The notes: a model not told the origin generated them from the sequence alone. 64,000 bases of DNA from Ruminococcus sp. (GCA_017519145.1 JAFWTA010000022.1:62001-126000), one strand, 5' to 3'. Positions 16,666-24,574 are shown, numbered from the stretch's first letter. Made by a program: numbers and translations.

Positions 16666-17226
16666 TCAGCCTGTGCAGGGAACGTACTCGGTACCGTCAC
16701 TGTCAACACAGCACACCCATCTTGAGCAGCTGCTGTTGATAGCGCCCCAGAAGCGGCCTGCGCCGTCAATGCTTACCTTGTAGATCTTCACCTTGGTACC
16801 GTTTGACAGAGCACCGTCCTTTTTACCGTTGATGCTGGGAGACTTTCTTACGTTGACTCCGCTCTTTGTGCAAACCTGTGCAGGGCAGGTAGTCTTTGTG
16901 AAATAGTCCATGCAAACCCATACCTGACTCTTGCTTCCTGAGGGAGAGAGTCTTCCCCATTTACCGCTTATCTGGTAAACGATAACTCTGTCGCCGCCGC
17001 AAACAAGGCCGACCTTTTTGTAATTGGTGCCGGGTCCTGATCTTTCGTTTACGTTGGTATTGGCAACATAGAAGGTGTAGGTCTCATTGGCTGCACTTGC
17101 TTCTACAGCATTGATGATAGAGATGTTTGTTGCGGGAAGTTTTGCTGTTGACGGAAGAACTGCGCAGGTACACATTGCAGCTGCCGCCATAGTGGTGCAT
17201 ATGAGTTTTTTGATGTTGTGGTTCAT
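16666..17226 (-). CDS. Secreted bacterial SH3-domain protein
   Basis: A 186-aa exported protein. The signal peptide covers about residues 1-30 (LICTTMAAAAMCTCAVLP), followed by a short linker and two SH3b-like modules: one at YVANTNVNERSGPGTNYKKVG and one at VCTKSGVNVRKSPSINGKKDG, both with the typical N-V-R-x-x-P/G signature. It has many cysteines (in WVCMDYFTKTTCPAQVC and CSRWVCCVD), which may form disulfides. SH3b domains often bind cell-wall peptide. The ATG at 17226 is chosen because an ATG 12 nt upstream overlaps the AAAGGA ribosome site. Promoter, 5' hairpin and terminator are shared with the neighbouring small secreted gene. Confidence 0.82.
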   Translation of the reverse strand: MNHNIKKLICTTMAAAAMCTCAVLPSTAKLPATNISIINAVEASAANETYTFYVANTNVNERSGPGTNYKKVGLVCGGDRVIVYQISGKWGRLSPSGSKSQVWVCMDYFTKTTCPAQVCTKSGVNVRKSPSINGKKDGALSNGTKVKIYKVSIDGAGRFWGAINSSCSRWVCCVDSDGTEYVPCTG

Positions 17227-17254
17227 TGATTGATACATCCTTTACTATATATTT

Positions 17255-17307
17255 AAGGTCATACGACCTTATGAGCTGAGTATAACATAATACTTTTCAT
17301 CTGTCAA
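17255..17307 (-). promoter_or_regulatory. Promoter plus 5'-terminal stem-loop of the SH3 gene
   Basis: Minus strand: TTGACA (17307-17302), 17-nt spacer, TATACT (17284-17279), then a perfect palindrome AAGGTCGTATGACCTT (17270-17255) that would sit at the very start of the mRNA. The linker TAAATATATAGTAAAGGA follows. The same arrangement precedes the genes ending at 17394 and 24239. Confidence 0.8.
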
Positions 17308-17328
17308 GTGTTCTGAAACAGAGCCGTC

Positions 17329-17366
17329 CATAAAAAAGCTCCCCATTTCTCAGGGGAGCTTTTGAA
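17329..17366. terminator. Terminator, copy 2 of the 38-nt repeat
   Basis: Identical over 38 nt to 16607-16644: AGCTCCCC / GGGGAGCT stem with A-run, acting on the minus-strand gene 17394-17648. Confidence 0.85.
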
Positions 17367-17393
17367 TTCTTTATCGGACTTCACCGACTGTCA

Positions 17394-17648
17394 TCACTTG
17401 TGATGAGTCTGATCAAGGCATGCGTAGTATGAACCGCAGCTGCACTTGTAGTAGGTGTAGCAGTAAACATAGTCACCGCGCACCTCTGAGCCGCGCTTCC
17501 AGTATTTCCAGTTGTGCACATGTGATGCTGCGCTTGCTGAGATAGTGTTGTCTGTCTTGGGTGAAACTGTTTTGGCAACTGTTGATCCTGCGCCGAGAAG
17601 AGTGAATGCCATTGCGATTACTGAGATTTTTTTGATGATGTTTTTCAT
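17394..17648 (-). CDS. Small secreted Cys/His/Tyr-rich protein
   Basis: An 84-aa precursor. A signal peptide (about residues 1-26, KISVIAMAFTLLGAGSTVA) is followed by TVSPKTDNTISASA and then a mature part of about 45 residues rich in His, Cys, Tyr and Trp, with CYTYYKCSCGSYYACLD near the end. The signal and the TVSPKxDNT linker are nearly the same as in 24239-24493, while the mature part differs, so the two are paralogues with a changed payload. The function is unknown; extracellular metal binding or a peptide role is possible. Confidence 0.78.
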   Translation of the reverse strand: MKNIIKKISVIAMAFTLLGAGSTVAKTVSPKTDNTISASAASHVHNWKYWKRGSEVRGDYVYCYTYYKCSCGSYYACLDQTHHK

Positions 17649-17675
17649 GATTTTAGCGTCCTTTACATATTATTT

Positions 17676-17730
17676 AAGGGTTCCGGAGTCCTTATGCATA
17701 TATTGTACATCTTTTATTCACAGCTGTCAA
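17676..17730 (-). promoter_or_regulatory. Promoter plus 5' stem-loop of the small secreted gene
   Basis: Minus strand: TTGACA (17730-17725), 17-nt spacer, TACAAT (17707-17702), then an AAGG...CCTT stem-loop (17693-17676) and the linker TTAAATAATATGTAAAGGA. Confidence 0.75.
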
Positions 17731-17865
17731 TAGTCATTATGTATTTGCAACAAAGAACAATTGCTCAAATGAGCGAATATTCAAGCATTTCCGAAAATTA
17801 TTAACAGATTGTAAATTTTATTTCATTCCGTCTTATATACGTTTCTCTGTAATAATGGCAAAAAA

Positions 17866-17984
17866 GCCGCCTTTAGTTAGCTCCCTTTAACGAAAAATGT
17901 GGTTTTCCGAGCCCGTAATCATATGCCCGGTAATTTTATACCACGATCTCGTCGGAGGGAGCTCCCTTTAACGGCGGCTCACAT
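17866..17984 (-). ncRNA. Structured RNA element with terminator, copy 1
   Basis: Reading the minus strand from 17984 to 17866: closing stem AGCCGCC / GGCGGCT, then AGCTCCCT / AGGGAGCT, ACGA / TCGT, GTGG / CCAC and an apical CCGGGC / GCTCGG hairpin, with a conserved unpaired TATAAAATTA on the 5' side. It ends in seven U residues. It lies 16 nt after the stop of the O-antigen-ligase-like gene, on the same strand. A diverged copy is at 32756-32877. It may act as terminator, 3'-UTR element or source of a small RNA. The rest of 17731-18000 shows no gene. Confidence 0.7.
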
Positions 17985-18000
17985 TCTCATGCTTTTATTG

Positions 18001-19386
18001 TTAATTTTTTTCGTTTTTCTTTGTCTTTGAATGTCCGAGAGGGCGCTGGTTCTTCTTAGTGAGCAGCATACCTACGGTGATCCAGAAATAAGGCACCACG
18101 TTGACCACACTGCTGTTGAAGAATGCCTGTGCGGTATATCCGAAGAACATACCCATGAGTATCCAGTTGAGATATCTCTCCTCCTTGTCCTCGCTGCGGA
18201 TAACGCTTTTTACGCCTGTAACGGCTGTATAGATAAGGAGAGTGAGATATGTGATGAGCTGGAAAACGCCCTGTGTGACAAGGTAGTGTATGTACTCGTT
18301 GTGTCCCTTGCCCTGAGTGAACAGACCGTCAAAATTGGGGTCCGAGAGGAACACATCCCTGTAATTGTCAAGTCCGATACCGAAAGCCCAGTGCTCGGGA
18401 ACTGATTTAAGTCCCTGCTTCCAGATATATACTCTGCCGGAGCCCATACCGTCTCGTCCCATGTTAATGAAGCCGTCCCCTGACATTTCCGTCTTTGTCT
18501 GCTGAACTCTCTCGATTATCCTGCCGAAGAATACTATGGCGATGACCGTAACCACAGCCATACCCAGCAGCAGTACCAGCAGGCGCTTGATTATGCTCAT
18601 GAGCTTTTCTTTTTCGAGTCCTTTACGCTTCATGACTATAATGGACACCACAAGGAAGAGCATATAGCCGAAAACGCCCACCCATGCAAGACGGGCTTCC
18701 GCGGATATGAGCGTATAGAAGCAGATGACCGAAATGATATAGCAGGCATTTCTCATGACCTTATTCTGCGTGTACAGAAAGGCTCCCGATGTGCAGGCAA
18801 ACAGCAGAACAGTGAGACCGCCGTACCAGTTAGAGTGCTGGATAAGACCGTAGCTGCGCTTTGCCTTCATGATTATCTCCGTATCGAAATAGCAGTCTCT
18901 GAGGCTGATGCCGAAGGTCTGGAAAACGCCGAAAGACACCTGTATCACGGTGACGAGTATGAATATATTGATGAGCTTCTTTCTGAGCTGCTTGTCCTGT
19001 ATCATGGTGCCTGCCAGCATAAGGCTGAAATATCCCACGAAATTGAACAGCCATTCATCATAATAGAAGCCGTGGAAGGTGTCATACTTGTTCTGTGAGA
19101 GCACTGCCGACAGCACCGCAAACACGAACAGCAGGAAGTAAAGCAGGTCCGAGAGATAATACTTTATTCCCTGATGCTTCAGGAAGTGGACCGCAAAGAC
19201 AAAAATACCGAAGTAGCCTGCCATTTCCACTATTATGGGCTGGCTGGCGAACACCATGGAGTGGAGCTCGTCAAATATCTCCGTAACGGGCAGAGCTATC
19301 ATCACAAAGGCGATGAAATAGAAAAAGAACCGCTCCGACGTTATCAACTCAAAAAAACCCGATATTCGCTTTTTTATCTGCTCCAT
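18001..19386 (-). CDS. O-antigen ligase-like (Wzy/WaaL family) membrane protein
   Basis: A 461-aa protein with ten or more hydrophobic segments. The large periplasmic-type loop typical of the Wzy_C/O-antigen ligase family lies in the C-terminal half (GSGRVYIWKQGLKSVPEHWAFG, followed by KGHNEYIHYLVTQGVFQLITY), where the Arg and His of the ligase motif (R in GSGRVYIW, H in GHNEYIH) are present. Members transfer or polymerise lipid-linked glycans outside the membrane. It is divergent from the GT4 operon at 19.7 kb and shares its surface-glycan theme. The exact glycan is unknown. The terminator element at 17866-17984 follows. Confidence 0.85.
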   Translation of the reverse strand: MEQIKKRISGFFELITSERFFFYFIAFVMIALPVTEIFDELHSMVFASQPIIVEMAGYFGIFVFAVHFLKHQGIKYYLSDLLYFLLFVFAVLSAVLSQNKYDTFHGFYYDEWLFNFVGYFSLMLAGTMIQDKQLRKKLINIFILVTVIQVSFGVFQTFGISLRDCYFDTEIIMKAKRSYGLIQHSNWYGGLTVLLFACTSGAFLYTQNKVMRNACYIISVICFYTLISAEARLAWVGVFGYMLFLVVSIIVMKRKGLEKEKLMSIIKRLLVLLLGMAVVTVIAIVFFGRIIERVQQTKTEMSGDGFINMGRDGMGSGRVYIWKQGLKSVPEHWAFGIGLDNYRDVFLSDPNFDGLFTQGKGHNEYIHYLVTQGVFQLITYLTLLIYTAVTGVKSVIRSEDKEERYLNWILMGMFFGYTAQAFFNSSVVNVVPYFWITVGMLLTKKNQRPLGHSKTKKNEKN

Positions 19387-19482
19387 GGCAAGACCTCCGT
19401 ATATTAGATTATCCGCATAATAAAGCGGCTTATAGTATTATACCCCATATACCTGAAAGTGTCAAGCGGCGCATGGTCATTA

Positions 19483-19512
19483 TTGACAAAACGAGGGGCA
19501 ATGTATTATAAT
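19483..19512 (+). promoter_or_regulatory. Promoter of the glycan operon
   Basis: TTGACA (19483-19488), 18-nt spacer, TATAAT (19507-19512), giving a leader of about 150 nt before the first gene. Confidence 0.7.
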
Positions 19513-19524
19513 TAATGTGTACTC

Positions 19525-19568
19525 AATAACCACCTTTAGGAGGTTATTGCCCCGAACGACCTTCGGGG
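19525..19568 (+). promoter_or_regulatory. Two-hairpin leader of the glycan operon
   Basis: Two adjacent stem-loops in the 5' leader: AATAACC / GGTTATT with an inner CCT/AGG pair (19525-19548), and CCCCGAA / TTCGGGG (19550-19568). A TTTTT run follows 13 nt later, so the second could be an attenuator. The remaining 100 nt to the start codon show nothing recognisable. Confidence 0.5.
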
Positions 19569-19667
19569 AGCGCAAATTCTTTTTAAATCGAGAAATTTTC
19601 CATCACATTTTGCCATTTCGGTCAAAACAATGTGTAAATATAAATTATCATAAGGGGGGCGGAGCTA

Positions 19668-20786
19668 TTGGCAGGAAAACTCAGGATAGCCATGTTCGGA
19701 CACAAGAGGATACCGAGCCGCGAGGGCGGCGTAGAGGTGGTAGTGGAGGAGCTTGCCACAAGGATGGCTGCTCTCGGACACAGCGTCACCTGCTATAACA
19801 GGTCGGGACATCATGTCTCGGGAAAAGCCTTTGACGGCAGCAATGGCCGCAGTCTGAAAGGCGTAAGGATAAAAAAAGTCCCCACACTTGACAAGAAAGG
19901 GCTTGCCGCACTGACCTCATCATTTTTTGCTTCTCTTGCCTGTGCATTCGGCAGATACGATGCCGTACACATACACGCCGAGGGACCTGCTGCGATGTGC
20001 CTCCTTCCCAAGCTTACGGGAAAAAAGGTAGTTGTCACAGTCCACGGTCTTGACTGGGCAAGAGCCAAATGGAGCGGAGCCGCCTCAGCTTACATAAAAT
20101 TCGGCGAGAGACAGGCTGTCAGACACGCCGACCACATCATCGTCCTCAGCCGCGACGTAAAGAACTACTTTATGGAGACCTACGGCAGAAAGACCATATT
20201 CATCCCCAACGGTGCCACCCGTCCCGAAAGACGCGAGCCTGACCTCATAAGGCAGTGGGGACTGGAAAAGGGCTCATATGTGCTGTTCCTCGGGAGGATA
20301 GTCCCCGAAAAGGGCATATCCTACCTCATCGAGGCATGGAAAGGCATCTCCACCGACAAGAAGCTGGTCATAACAGGAGGAAGCTCCGACACAGAGGACT
20401 ACATGAACGAAATGAAGCGCCTTGCAGGCGATAATGTCATCTTTACAGGATTTCAGCAGGGAGAGGTGCTGGACGAGCTCTACTCCAACTGCTATATCTA
20501 CTGCCTGCCCTCAGACCTTGAGGGAATGCCCCTTAGCCTTCTTGAAGCCATGAGCTACGGCTGCTGCTGTCTGGTGTCGGATATTCCCGAGTGTACCGAG
20601 GTAGTGGGCGATAAAGCCGCAGTTTTCAGAAAGGGCAGCACAGCTGACCTTCGCGAAAATCTCAGGGAACTCATTGAAAATGAGGAGCTTGCAGAACACT
20701 ATCGTAAAGGCGCTGCGGACTATATACTGAAAAAATACGACTGGGACAAAATAACCGGAAAGACCCTGTCGCTGTATACAAAATAA
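19668..20786 (+). CDS. Glycosyltransferase family 4 protein
   Basis: A GT-B fold retaining glycosyltransferase of 372 aa. The N-terminal Rossmann domain begins with LRIAMFGHKRIPSREGGVE, containing the acceptor-side Gly-Gly loop. The C-terminal nucleotide-sugar domain has LFLGRIVPEKGISYLIEAW and the E-x7-E motif in DLEGMPLSLLEAMSYG. The sequence resembles the DUF1972/rhamnosyltransferase subgroup. The start is TTG at 19668 with GGGGGGCGGAG upstream. It is the first gene of an operon with the radical SAM-GT4 and WbsX-like genes; donor and acceptor are unknown. Confidence 0.9.
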   Translation: MAGKLRIAMFGHKRIPSREGGVEVVVEELATRMAALGHSVTCYNRSGHHVSGKAFDGSNGRSLKGVRIKKVPTLDKKGLAALTSSFFASLACAFGRYDAVHIHAEGPAAMCLLPKLTGKKVVVTVHGLDWARAKWSGAASAYIKFGERQAVRHADHIIVLSRDVKNYFMETYGRKTIFIPNGATRPERREPDLIRQWGLEKGSYVLFLGRIVPEKGISYLIEAWKGISTDKKLVITGGSSDTEDYMNEMKRLAGDNVIFTGFQQGEVLDELYSNCYIYCLPSDLEGMPLSLLEAMSYGCCCLVSDIPECTEVVGDKAAVFRKGSTADLRENLRELIENEELAEHYRKGAADYILKKYDWDKITGKTLSLYTK

Positions 20787-20808
20787 CGAGTATGGGAGCT
20801 GCTGAAAA

Positions 20809-23091
20809 ATGTCAGGAATAAAAAAACTAAACGGAACGGTCATAGTCACCTACCGCTGCAACGCGCGATGCTCCATGTGCAGCCGTTATAAAGCCCCCTC
20901 AAAGCCCGAGGAGGAGCTGAGTATAGAGACCATAAAAAAGCTTCCGCCGATGTACTTCACCAACATCACAGGCGGAGAGCCCTTTATACGCACAGACCTG
21001 CCCGACATCGTAAGGGAGCTGTACAAGAAGTCCGACCGTATCGTCATCAGCACCAACGGCTTCTTCACAGACAGGATAATCGCTCTTGCAAAGGAGTTTC
21101 CAAAGATAGGCATACGCATTTCAATAGAGGGACTGGAAAAGACCAATAACGAGATAAGAGGTCTCGAAAACGGCTTTCAGCGCGGCTATCGCACACTGCT
21201 GAAGCTTAAAAAAATGGGGCTTGAGGACATAGGCTTCGGCATGACAGTACAGGACAGGAACGCTCCCGACCTTGTGCCCCTTTACAATATCTCCGACAAG
21301 CTGGGCATGGAATTTGCCACAGCCAGTCTCCACAACAGCTTCTACTTCGTGGAGAGCAGGAACATTATCCACGACCGCCCCATGGTAGCGGCTAACTTTG
21401 AGAAGCTCATCAACAGGCTGCTGAAGTCCAAAAGCCCGAAAAAGTGGTTCAGAGCCTACTTCAACCACGGACTCATCAACTACATCTACGGACAGCCGCG
21501 GCTTCTCCCCTGTGATATGTCCTTTGACACCTTCTTCATCGACCCCTACGGCAATGTCATGCCCTGCAACGGCACCAAGGACAGGGAGATAATGGGCAAC
21601 CTCAACGAGCAGTCGTGGAAGGAGCTCTGGAACAGTCCGCAGGCTGAGGAAGTCAGAAAAAAGGTAAGGCACTGCGACAGGCAGTGCTGGATGATAGGCT
21701 CCGTGTCCCCTGCCATGCACAAGTACATATGGAAGCCTGCATGGTGGGTATTCACCCATAAGCTTCGCAGCTTTTTCACTGACAAGCCCTATTCCATGTA
21801 CGAGAACCCCATCTGCCGTAAGCTCAGGGACGGCAAAGTCACAAAGGCAGAGCTTGATGCCTGCAGCACCTGCGATATGAACGCAGACGCCTGCAACGGT
21901 CTCGGCAGAGCCGCAGGAAAGCCTGCTCCGGGAAAGCTCCGCGGACGCAGAAAAAAAGCGGTAGTCAGCGGCTACGTCGGCAAAAAGGTCACGGGCATAG
22001 GCAGGAACCTGCTGAGTATGCTCAACAACGCCGACAGCGGCATGGAATACATCGTCTACACCAACGAGGACATGAAGGAGGATATGCAGTTCACAAATCC
22101 CAATGTCACCGTAAAGACCTATCCCGTCAGCAAGAACAGCTCCATGGGCAATCTGCTGTGGAATACCTTTGTATTCCCTCTCATGGTAAAGAAAGAGCGC
22201 GCGGACATCGCACTTATCCCCAACTTCACCCTGCTGCTTTTCAAGGCAGCTCCCACGGCGATAATCATGCACGACCTCATAGAATTCAACGTCCCCGACA
22301 AGTTCTCGAAGCTGAGGATGTTTTACAGGACAAAGATAGCCGACCCCATAACTGCACGCAGAGCCGACAGGATCGTTACCGATTCTCAAAGTTCAAAGCT
22401 GGATATAATGAAATATCTCCATATCAGGGAAGATAAGATAGCTATGGTATACTGCGGTGCCGACAGAGAAAAGTTCAGCAGGATGGACGCTTGCCGCGCA
22501 AGGGAGATACTGACGGCAAGAGGGCTCCCCACTGAGTTCATACTCTACACAGGCACAGTGGACCACCCGGGCAAGAACTCCATGACTCTCATAAAGGCAT
22601 TCGAGAGCCTGAAACGCTCGGGCAGATACGACGGAAGCCTCATCATCGCAGGTATGCCGGGAAGCGGCTACGAAACCGTTAAGGACTACGCCGACCGCTC
22701 TCCTTTTGCAGCCGATATATACTTTGCAGGCTTCGTCACCGACGAGGAGCTGATAGCACTCTATTCATTATGCTCCGCCTTTGTACTTGTATCGCTGTAC
22801 GAGGGCTTTGGACTGCCTCCTCTTGAAGCCATATCATGCGGCGCAAGAGTAGTCGTGTCCAACACCTCCTCACTTCCGGAGGTTGTGGGCGATCTGGGAC
22901 TTACAGTCCCTCCAACGGACACCGAAGCAGTTGCCGATGCCATATACGAATGTACACAGCACAGCGCAGACGAGGACTACCTCCGCGCAGTGGACGCACA
23001 CATGAAGAAGTTTGACTGGAAGGACCTGAGCCGACAGCTTGAATCGCAGCTTTTCAGGACTATGCGAAAAAAGGGGAAACGCAATGGATAA
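20809..23091 (+). CDS. Radical SAM/SPASM - glycosyltransferase family 4 fusion protein
   Basis: A 760-aa two-enzyme fusion. The N-terminal half is a radical SAM enzyme: the cluster motif C17-x3-C21-x2-C24 (YRCNARCSMC), GGEP in NITGGEPFIRTDL, and a SPASM-like region with CDMSFDTFFIDPYGNVMPCNG (about residue 235) and RHCDRQCW (about 288). A further cysteine-rich stretch (ACSTCDMNADAC) lies at about 350-362. The C-terminal half from about residue 378 is a GT4 enzyme: GYVGKKVTGIGRNLL, LYTGTVDHPGKNS and the E-x7-E motif (E665, E673) in YEGFGLPPLEAIS. It is 22 nt after a GT4 gene and overlaps the WbsX-like gene by 8 nt. The reading frame is continuous, with no sign of a sequencing fusion. The substrate is unknown. 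Confidence 0.9.
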   Translation: MSGIKKLNGTVIVTYRCNARCSMCSRYKAPSKPEEELSIETIKKLPPMYFTNITGGEPFIRTDLPDIVRELYKKSDRIVISTNGFFTDRIIALAKEFPKIGIRISIEGLEKTNNEIRGLENGFQRGYRTLLKLKKMGLEDIGFGMTVQDRNAPDLVPLYNISDKLGMEFATASLHNSFYFVESRNIIHDRPMVAANFEKLINRLLKSKSPKKWFRAYFNHGLINYIYGQPRLLPCDMSFDTFFIDPYGNVMPCNGTKDREIMGNLNEQSWKELWNSPQAEEVRKKVRHCDRQCWMIGSVSPAMHKYIWKPAWWVFTHKLRSFFTDKPYSMYENPICRKLRDGKVTKAELDACSTCDMNADACNGLGRAAGKPAPGKLRGRRKKAVVSGYVGKKVTGIGRNLLSMLNNADSGMEYIVYTNEDMKEDMQFTNPNVTVKTYPVSKNSSMGNLLWNTFVFPLMVKKERADIALIPNFTLLLFKAAPTAIIMHDLIEFNVPDKFSKLRMFYRTKIADPITARRADRIVTDSQSSKLDIMKYLHIREDKIAMVYCGADREKFSRMDACRAREILTARGLPTEFILYTGTVDHPGKNSMTLIKAFESLKRSGRYDGSLIIAGMPGSGYETVKDYADRSPFAADIYFAGFVTDEELIALYSLCSAFVLVSLYEGFGLPPLEAISCGARVVVSNTSSLPEVVGDLGLTVPPTDTEAVADAIYECTQHSADEDYLRAVDAHMKKFDWKDLSRQLESQLFRTMRKKGKRNG

Positions 23092-24184
23092 AGTAAAGGT
23101 TTTCGCCATGTATCTTCCTCAGTACCACGAGACGGAGGAGAACAACATGTTCTGGGGCAATGGCTTTTCGGACTGGGTATCGGTAAAAAAGGCAGCTCCC
23201 CTGTTCGATGGTCATGACCAGCCAAAAAAGCCGCTGAACGGCTATTACTATGACCTTTCAAAGAAAGAGGACATAGCCCGTCAGGCAGAGCTTGCAAAAA
23301 AATACGGTGTATCCGGCTTCGGCATATACCACTACTGGTTCAGCAGCGAAAAACAGGCTCTTACAAAACCTGCCGGGATAATACTCGAAAACAAAGATAT
23401 TGATGTACCGTTCTTCTTCGCTTGGGACAACGCCAGCTGGAAGCGCACATGGAGCAGCGTCAAGGGCAACGACTGGTCACCGCTCATGGACGAAAAAAAG
23501 GGAGCCGCAGAGAGCGGTCCCGAGATACTCATAGAGTACAAGGCAGGCACGGAAAAGGACTGGAAGAAGCATTTCGACTTCCTGCTCCCCTACTTCCGTG
23601 ATGAAAGGTATGTCAAGGACGGCGGAAAGCCGCTTTTCCTCATATACAACTACTCTCCCGACATCGAGAAAATGGCGGCATACTGGAACAAACTGGCTGT
23701 CGGCGAGGGCTTTGCGGGAGTTGAGGTGATCTACAGCTACAATCCCTTTCACGGTATTCCCTCAACGGCAAAGAAGTTCAGATACGAGCCGCTGTACTCG
23801 GGCTGGGGACGGTTCATCGACCGCCTCGGCAGGCTTCTCCGCAGACACAGGGTACAGACCGAAGTAAAGACCTACTCCTACGATGATGTATGGAAGAGGA
23901 TAATCGCAAACGCAAAGCGCTGCCGCGACAGTAACACATACTACGGAGCCTTTGTCAGCTATGACGATACACCGCGGCGTGGCAGCAAGGGAAAAGCTGT
24001 CCTCGGAGCCACTCCGAAAAAGTTCTGCGGCTATCTCCGCAGACTCAGGGAAATATGCAGCAGTCAGGGCAAGAAATACATCTTTCTCACTGCATGGAAC
24101 GAATGGGGCGAGGGAGCATATCTCGAACCGGATTCCGTCACGGGATACGGCTATCTTGAAGCATACCGAAGATCAACAGAATAA
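23084..24184 (+). CDS. WbsX-like (GH99-type) glycan enzyme
   Basis: A 366-aa protein of the Glyco_tran_WbsX family, which shares the GH99 endo-mannosidase-type barrel. The start VFAMYLPQYHETEENNMFWG with the F-S-D-W-V-S-V continuation, GVSGFGIYHYWF, FFFAWDNASWKRTW and the C-terminal LTAWNEWGEGAYLEPD are all family hallmarks. These proteins occur in O-antigen and capsule clusters and are thought to process or transfer glycan. The ATG at 23084 overlaps the stop codon of the fusion gene by 8 nt, so translation is coupled. A strong terminator follows. Confidence 0.88.
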   Translation: MDKVKVFAMYLPQYHETEENNMFWGNGFSDWVSVKKAAPLFDGHDQPKKPLNGYYYDLSKKEDIARQAELAKKYGVSGFGIYHYWFSSEKQALTKPAGIILENKDIDVPFFFAWDNASWKRTWSSVKGNDWSPLMDEKKGAAESGPEILIEYKAGTEKDWKKHFDFLLPYFRDERYVKDGGKPLFLIYNYSPDIEKMAAYWNKLAVGEGFAGVEVIYSYNPFHGIPSTAKKFRYEPLYSGWGRFIDRLGRLLRRHRVQTEVKTYSYDDVWKRIIANAKRCRDSNTYYGAFVSYDDTPRRGSKGKAVLGATPKKFCGYLRRLREICSSQGKKYIFLTAWNEWGEGAYLEPDSVTGYGYLEAYRRSTE

Positions 24185-24190
24185 AACAGC

Positions 24191-24224
24191 AGGAGCCTTC
24201 GGCGAATACCGAAGGCTCCTTTTC
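24191..24224. terminator. Terminator of the glycan operon
   Basis: A 12-bp stem AGGAGCCTTCGG / CCGAAGGCTCCT followed by TTTT; the A-rich left side may also serve the converging gene at 24239. Confidence 0.85.
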
Positions 24225-24238
24225 TTATCGTCGGAATA

Positions 24239-24493
24239 TCAGTGTCCGAAATGTACTCCTAATGTCTTACCGCAAAGGCCGCAGTACTCCTCGTAAATGT
24301 AGCCGCCAAAGCAGGGCTCTATGAATCTGGTCCTGATATAATAGCTGCCTCCGTGGCAGTTATTGCAGGTGGTAGCGTATGCAGTCAGAGTGTTATCCGA
24401 TTTTGGTGAGACAGTTCTGGTCAATACCGATCCCACACCGAGGATAGTGAATGCCAGTGCGAAAGCTGAGAATTTTTTGAGGATGTGTTTCAT
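24239..24493 (-). CDS. Small secreted Cys/His-rich protein, paralogue of 17394-17648
   Basis: An 84-aa precursor. The signal region (KFSAFALAFTILGVGSVLT) and the linker TVSPKSDNTLTAYA match the protein at 17394-17648 almost residue for residue. The mature part (about 45 residues) differs: CNNCHGGSYY and YCGLCGKTLGVHFGH form two CxxC pairs, suggesting a zinc-ribbon-like or disulfide-bonded fold. It has the same promoter and 5' stem-loop as its relatives. Function unknown. Confidence 0.78.
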   Translation of the reverse strand: MKHILKKFSAFALAFTILGVGSVLTRTVSPKSDNTLTAYATTCNNCHGGSYYIRTRFIEPCFGGYIYEEYCGLCGKTLGVHFGH

Positions 24494-24521
24494 AGTGTAC
24501 CAAGTCCTTTACAATATATTT

Positions 24522-24574
24522 AAGGTCATGCGACCTTATGAGCAGAGTATAGCACATAATTTTAAGACTGTCAA
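24522..24574 (-). promoter_or_regulatory. Promoter plus 5' stem-loop, third copy
   Basis: Minus strand: TTGACA (24574-24569), 17-nt spacer, TATACT (24551-24546), then AAGGTCGCATGACCTT (24537-24522) and the linker TAAATATATTGTAAAGGA. It matches the module at 17255-17307 closely. Confidence 0.8.

Noticed and set aside
21121-22389. Long open frame of 422 codons on the minus strand inside the radical SAM-GT4 gene
   Set aside because: It is antisense to a gene with clear motifs, has no ribosome site, and its translation shows no recognisable domain. Long antisense frames are expected in this codon usage.
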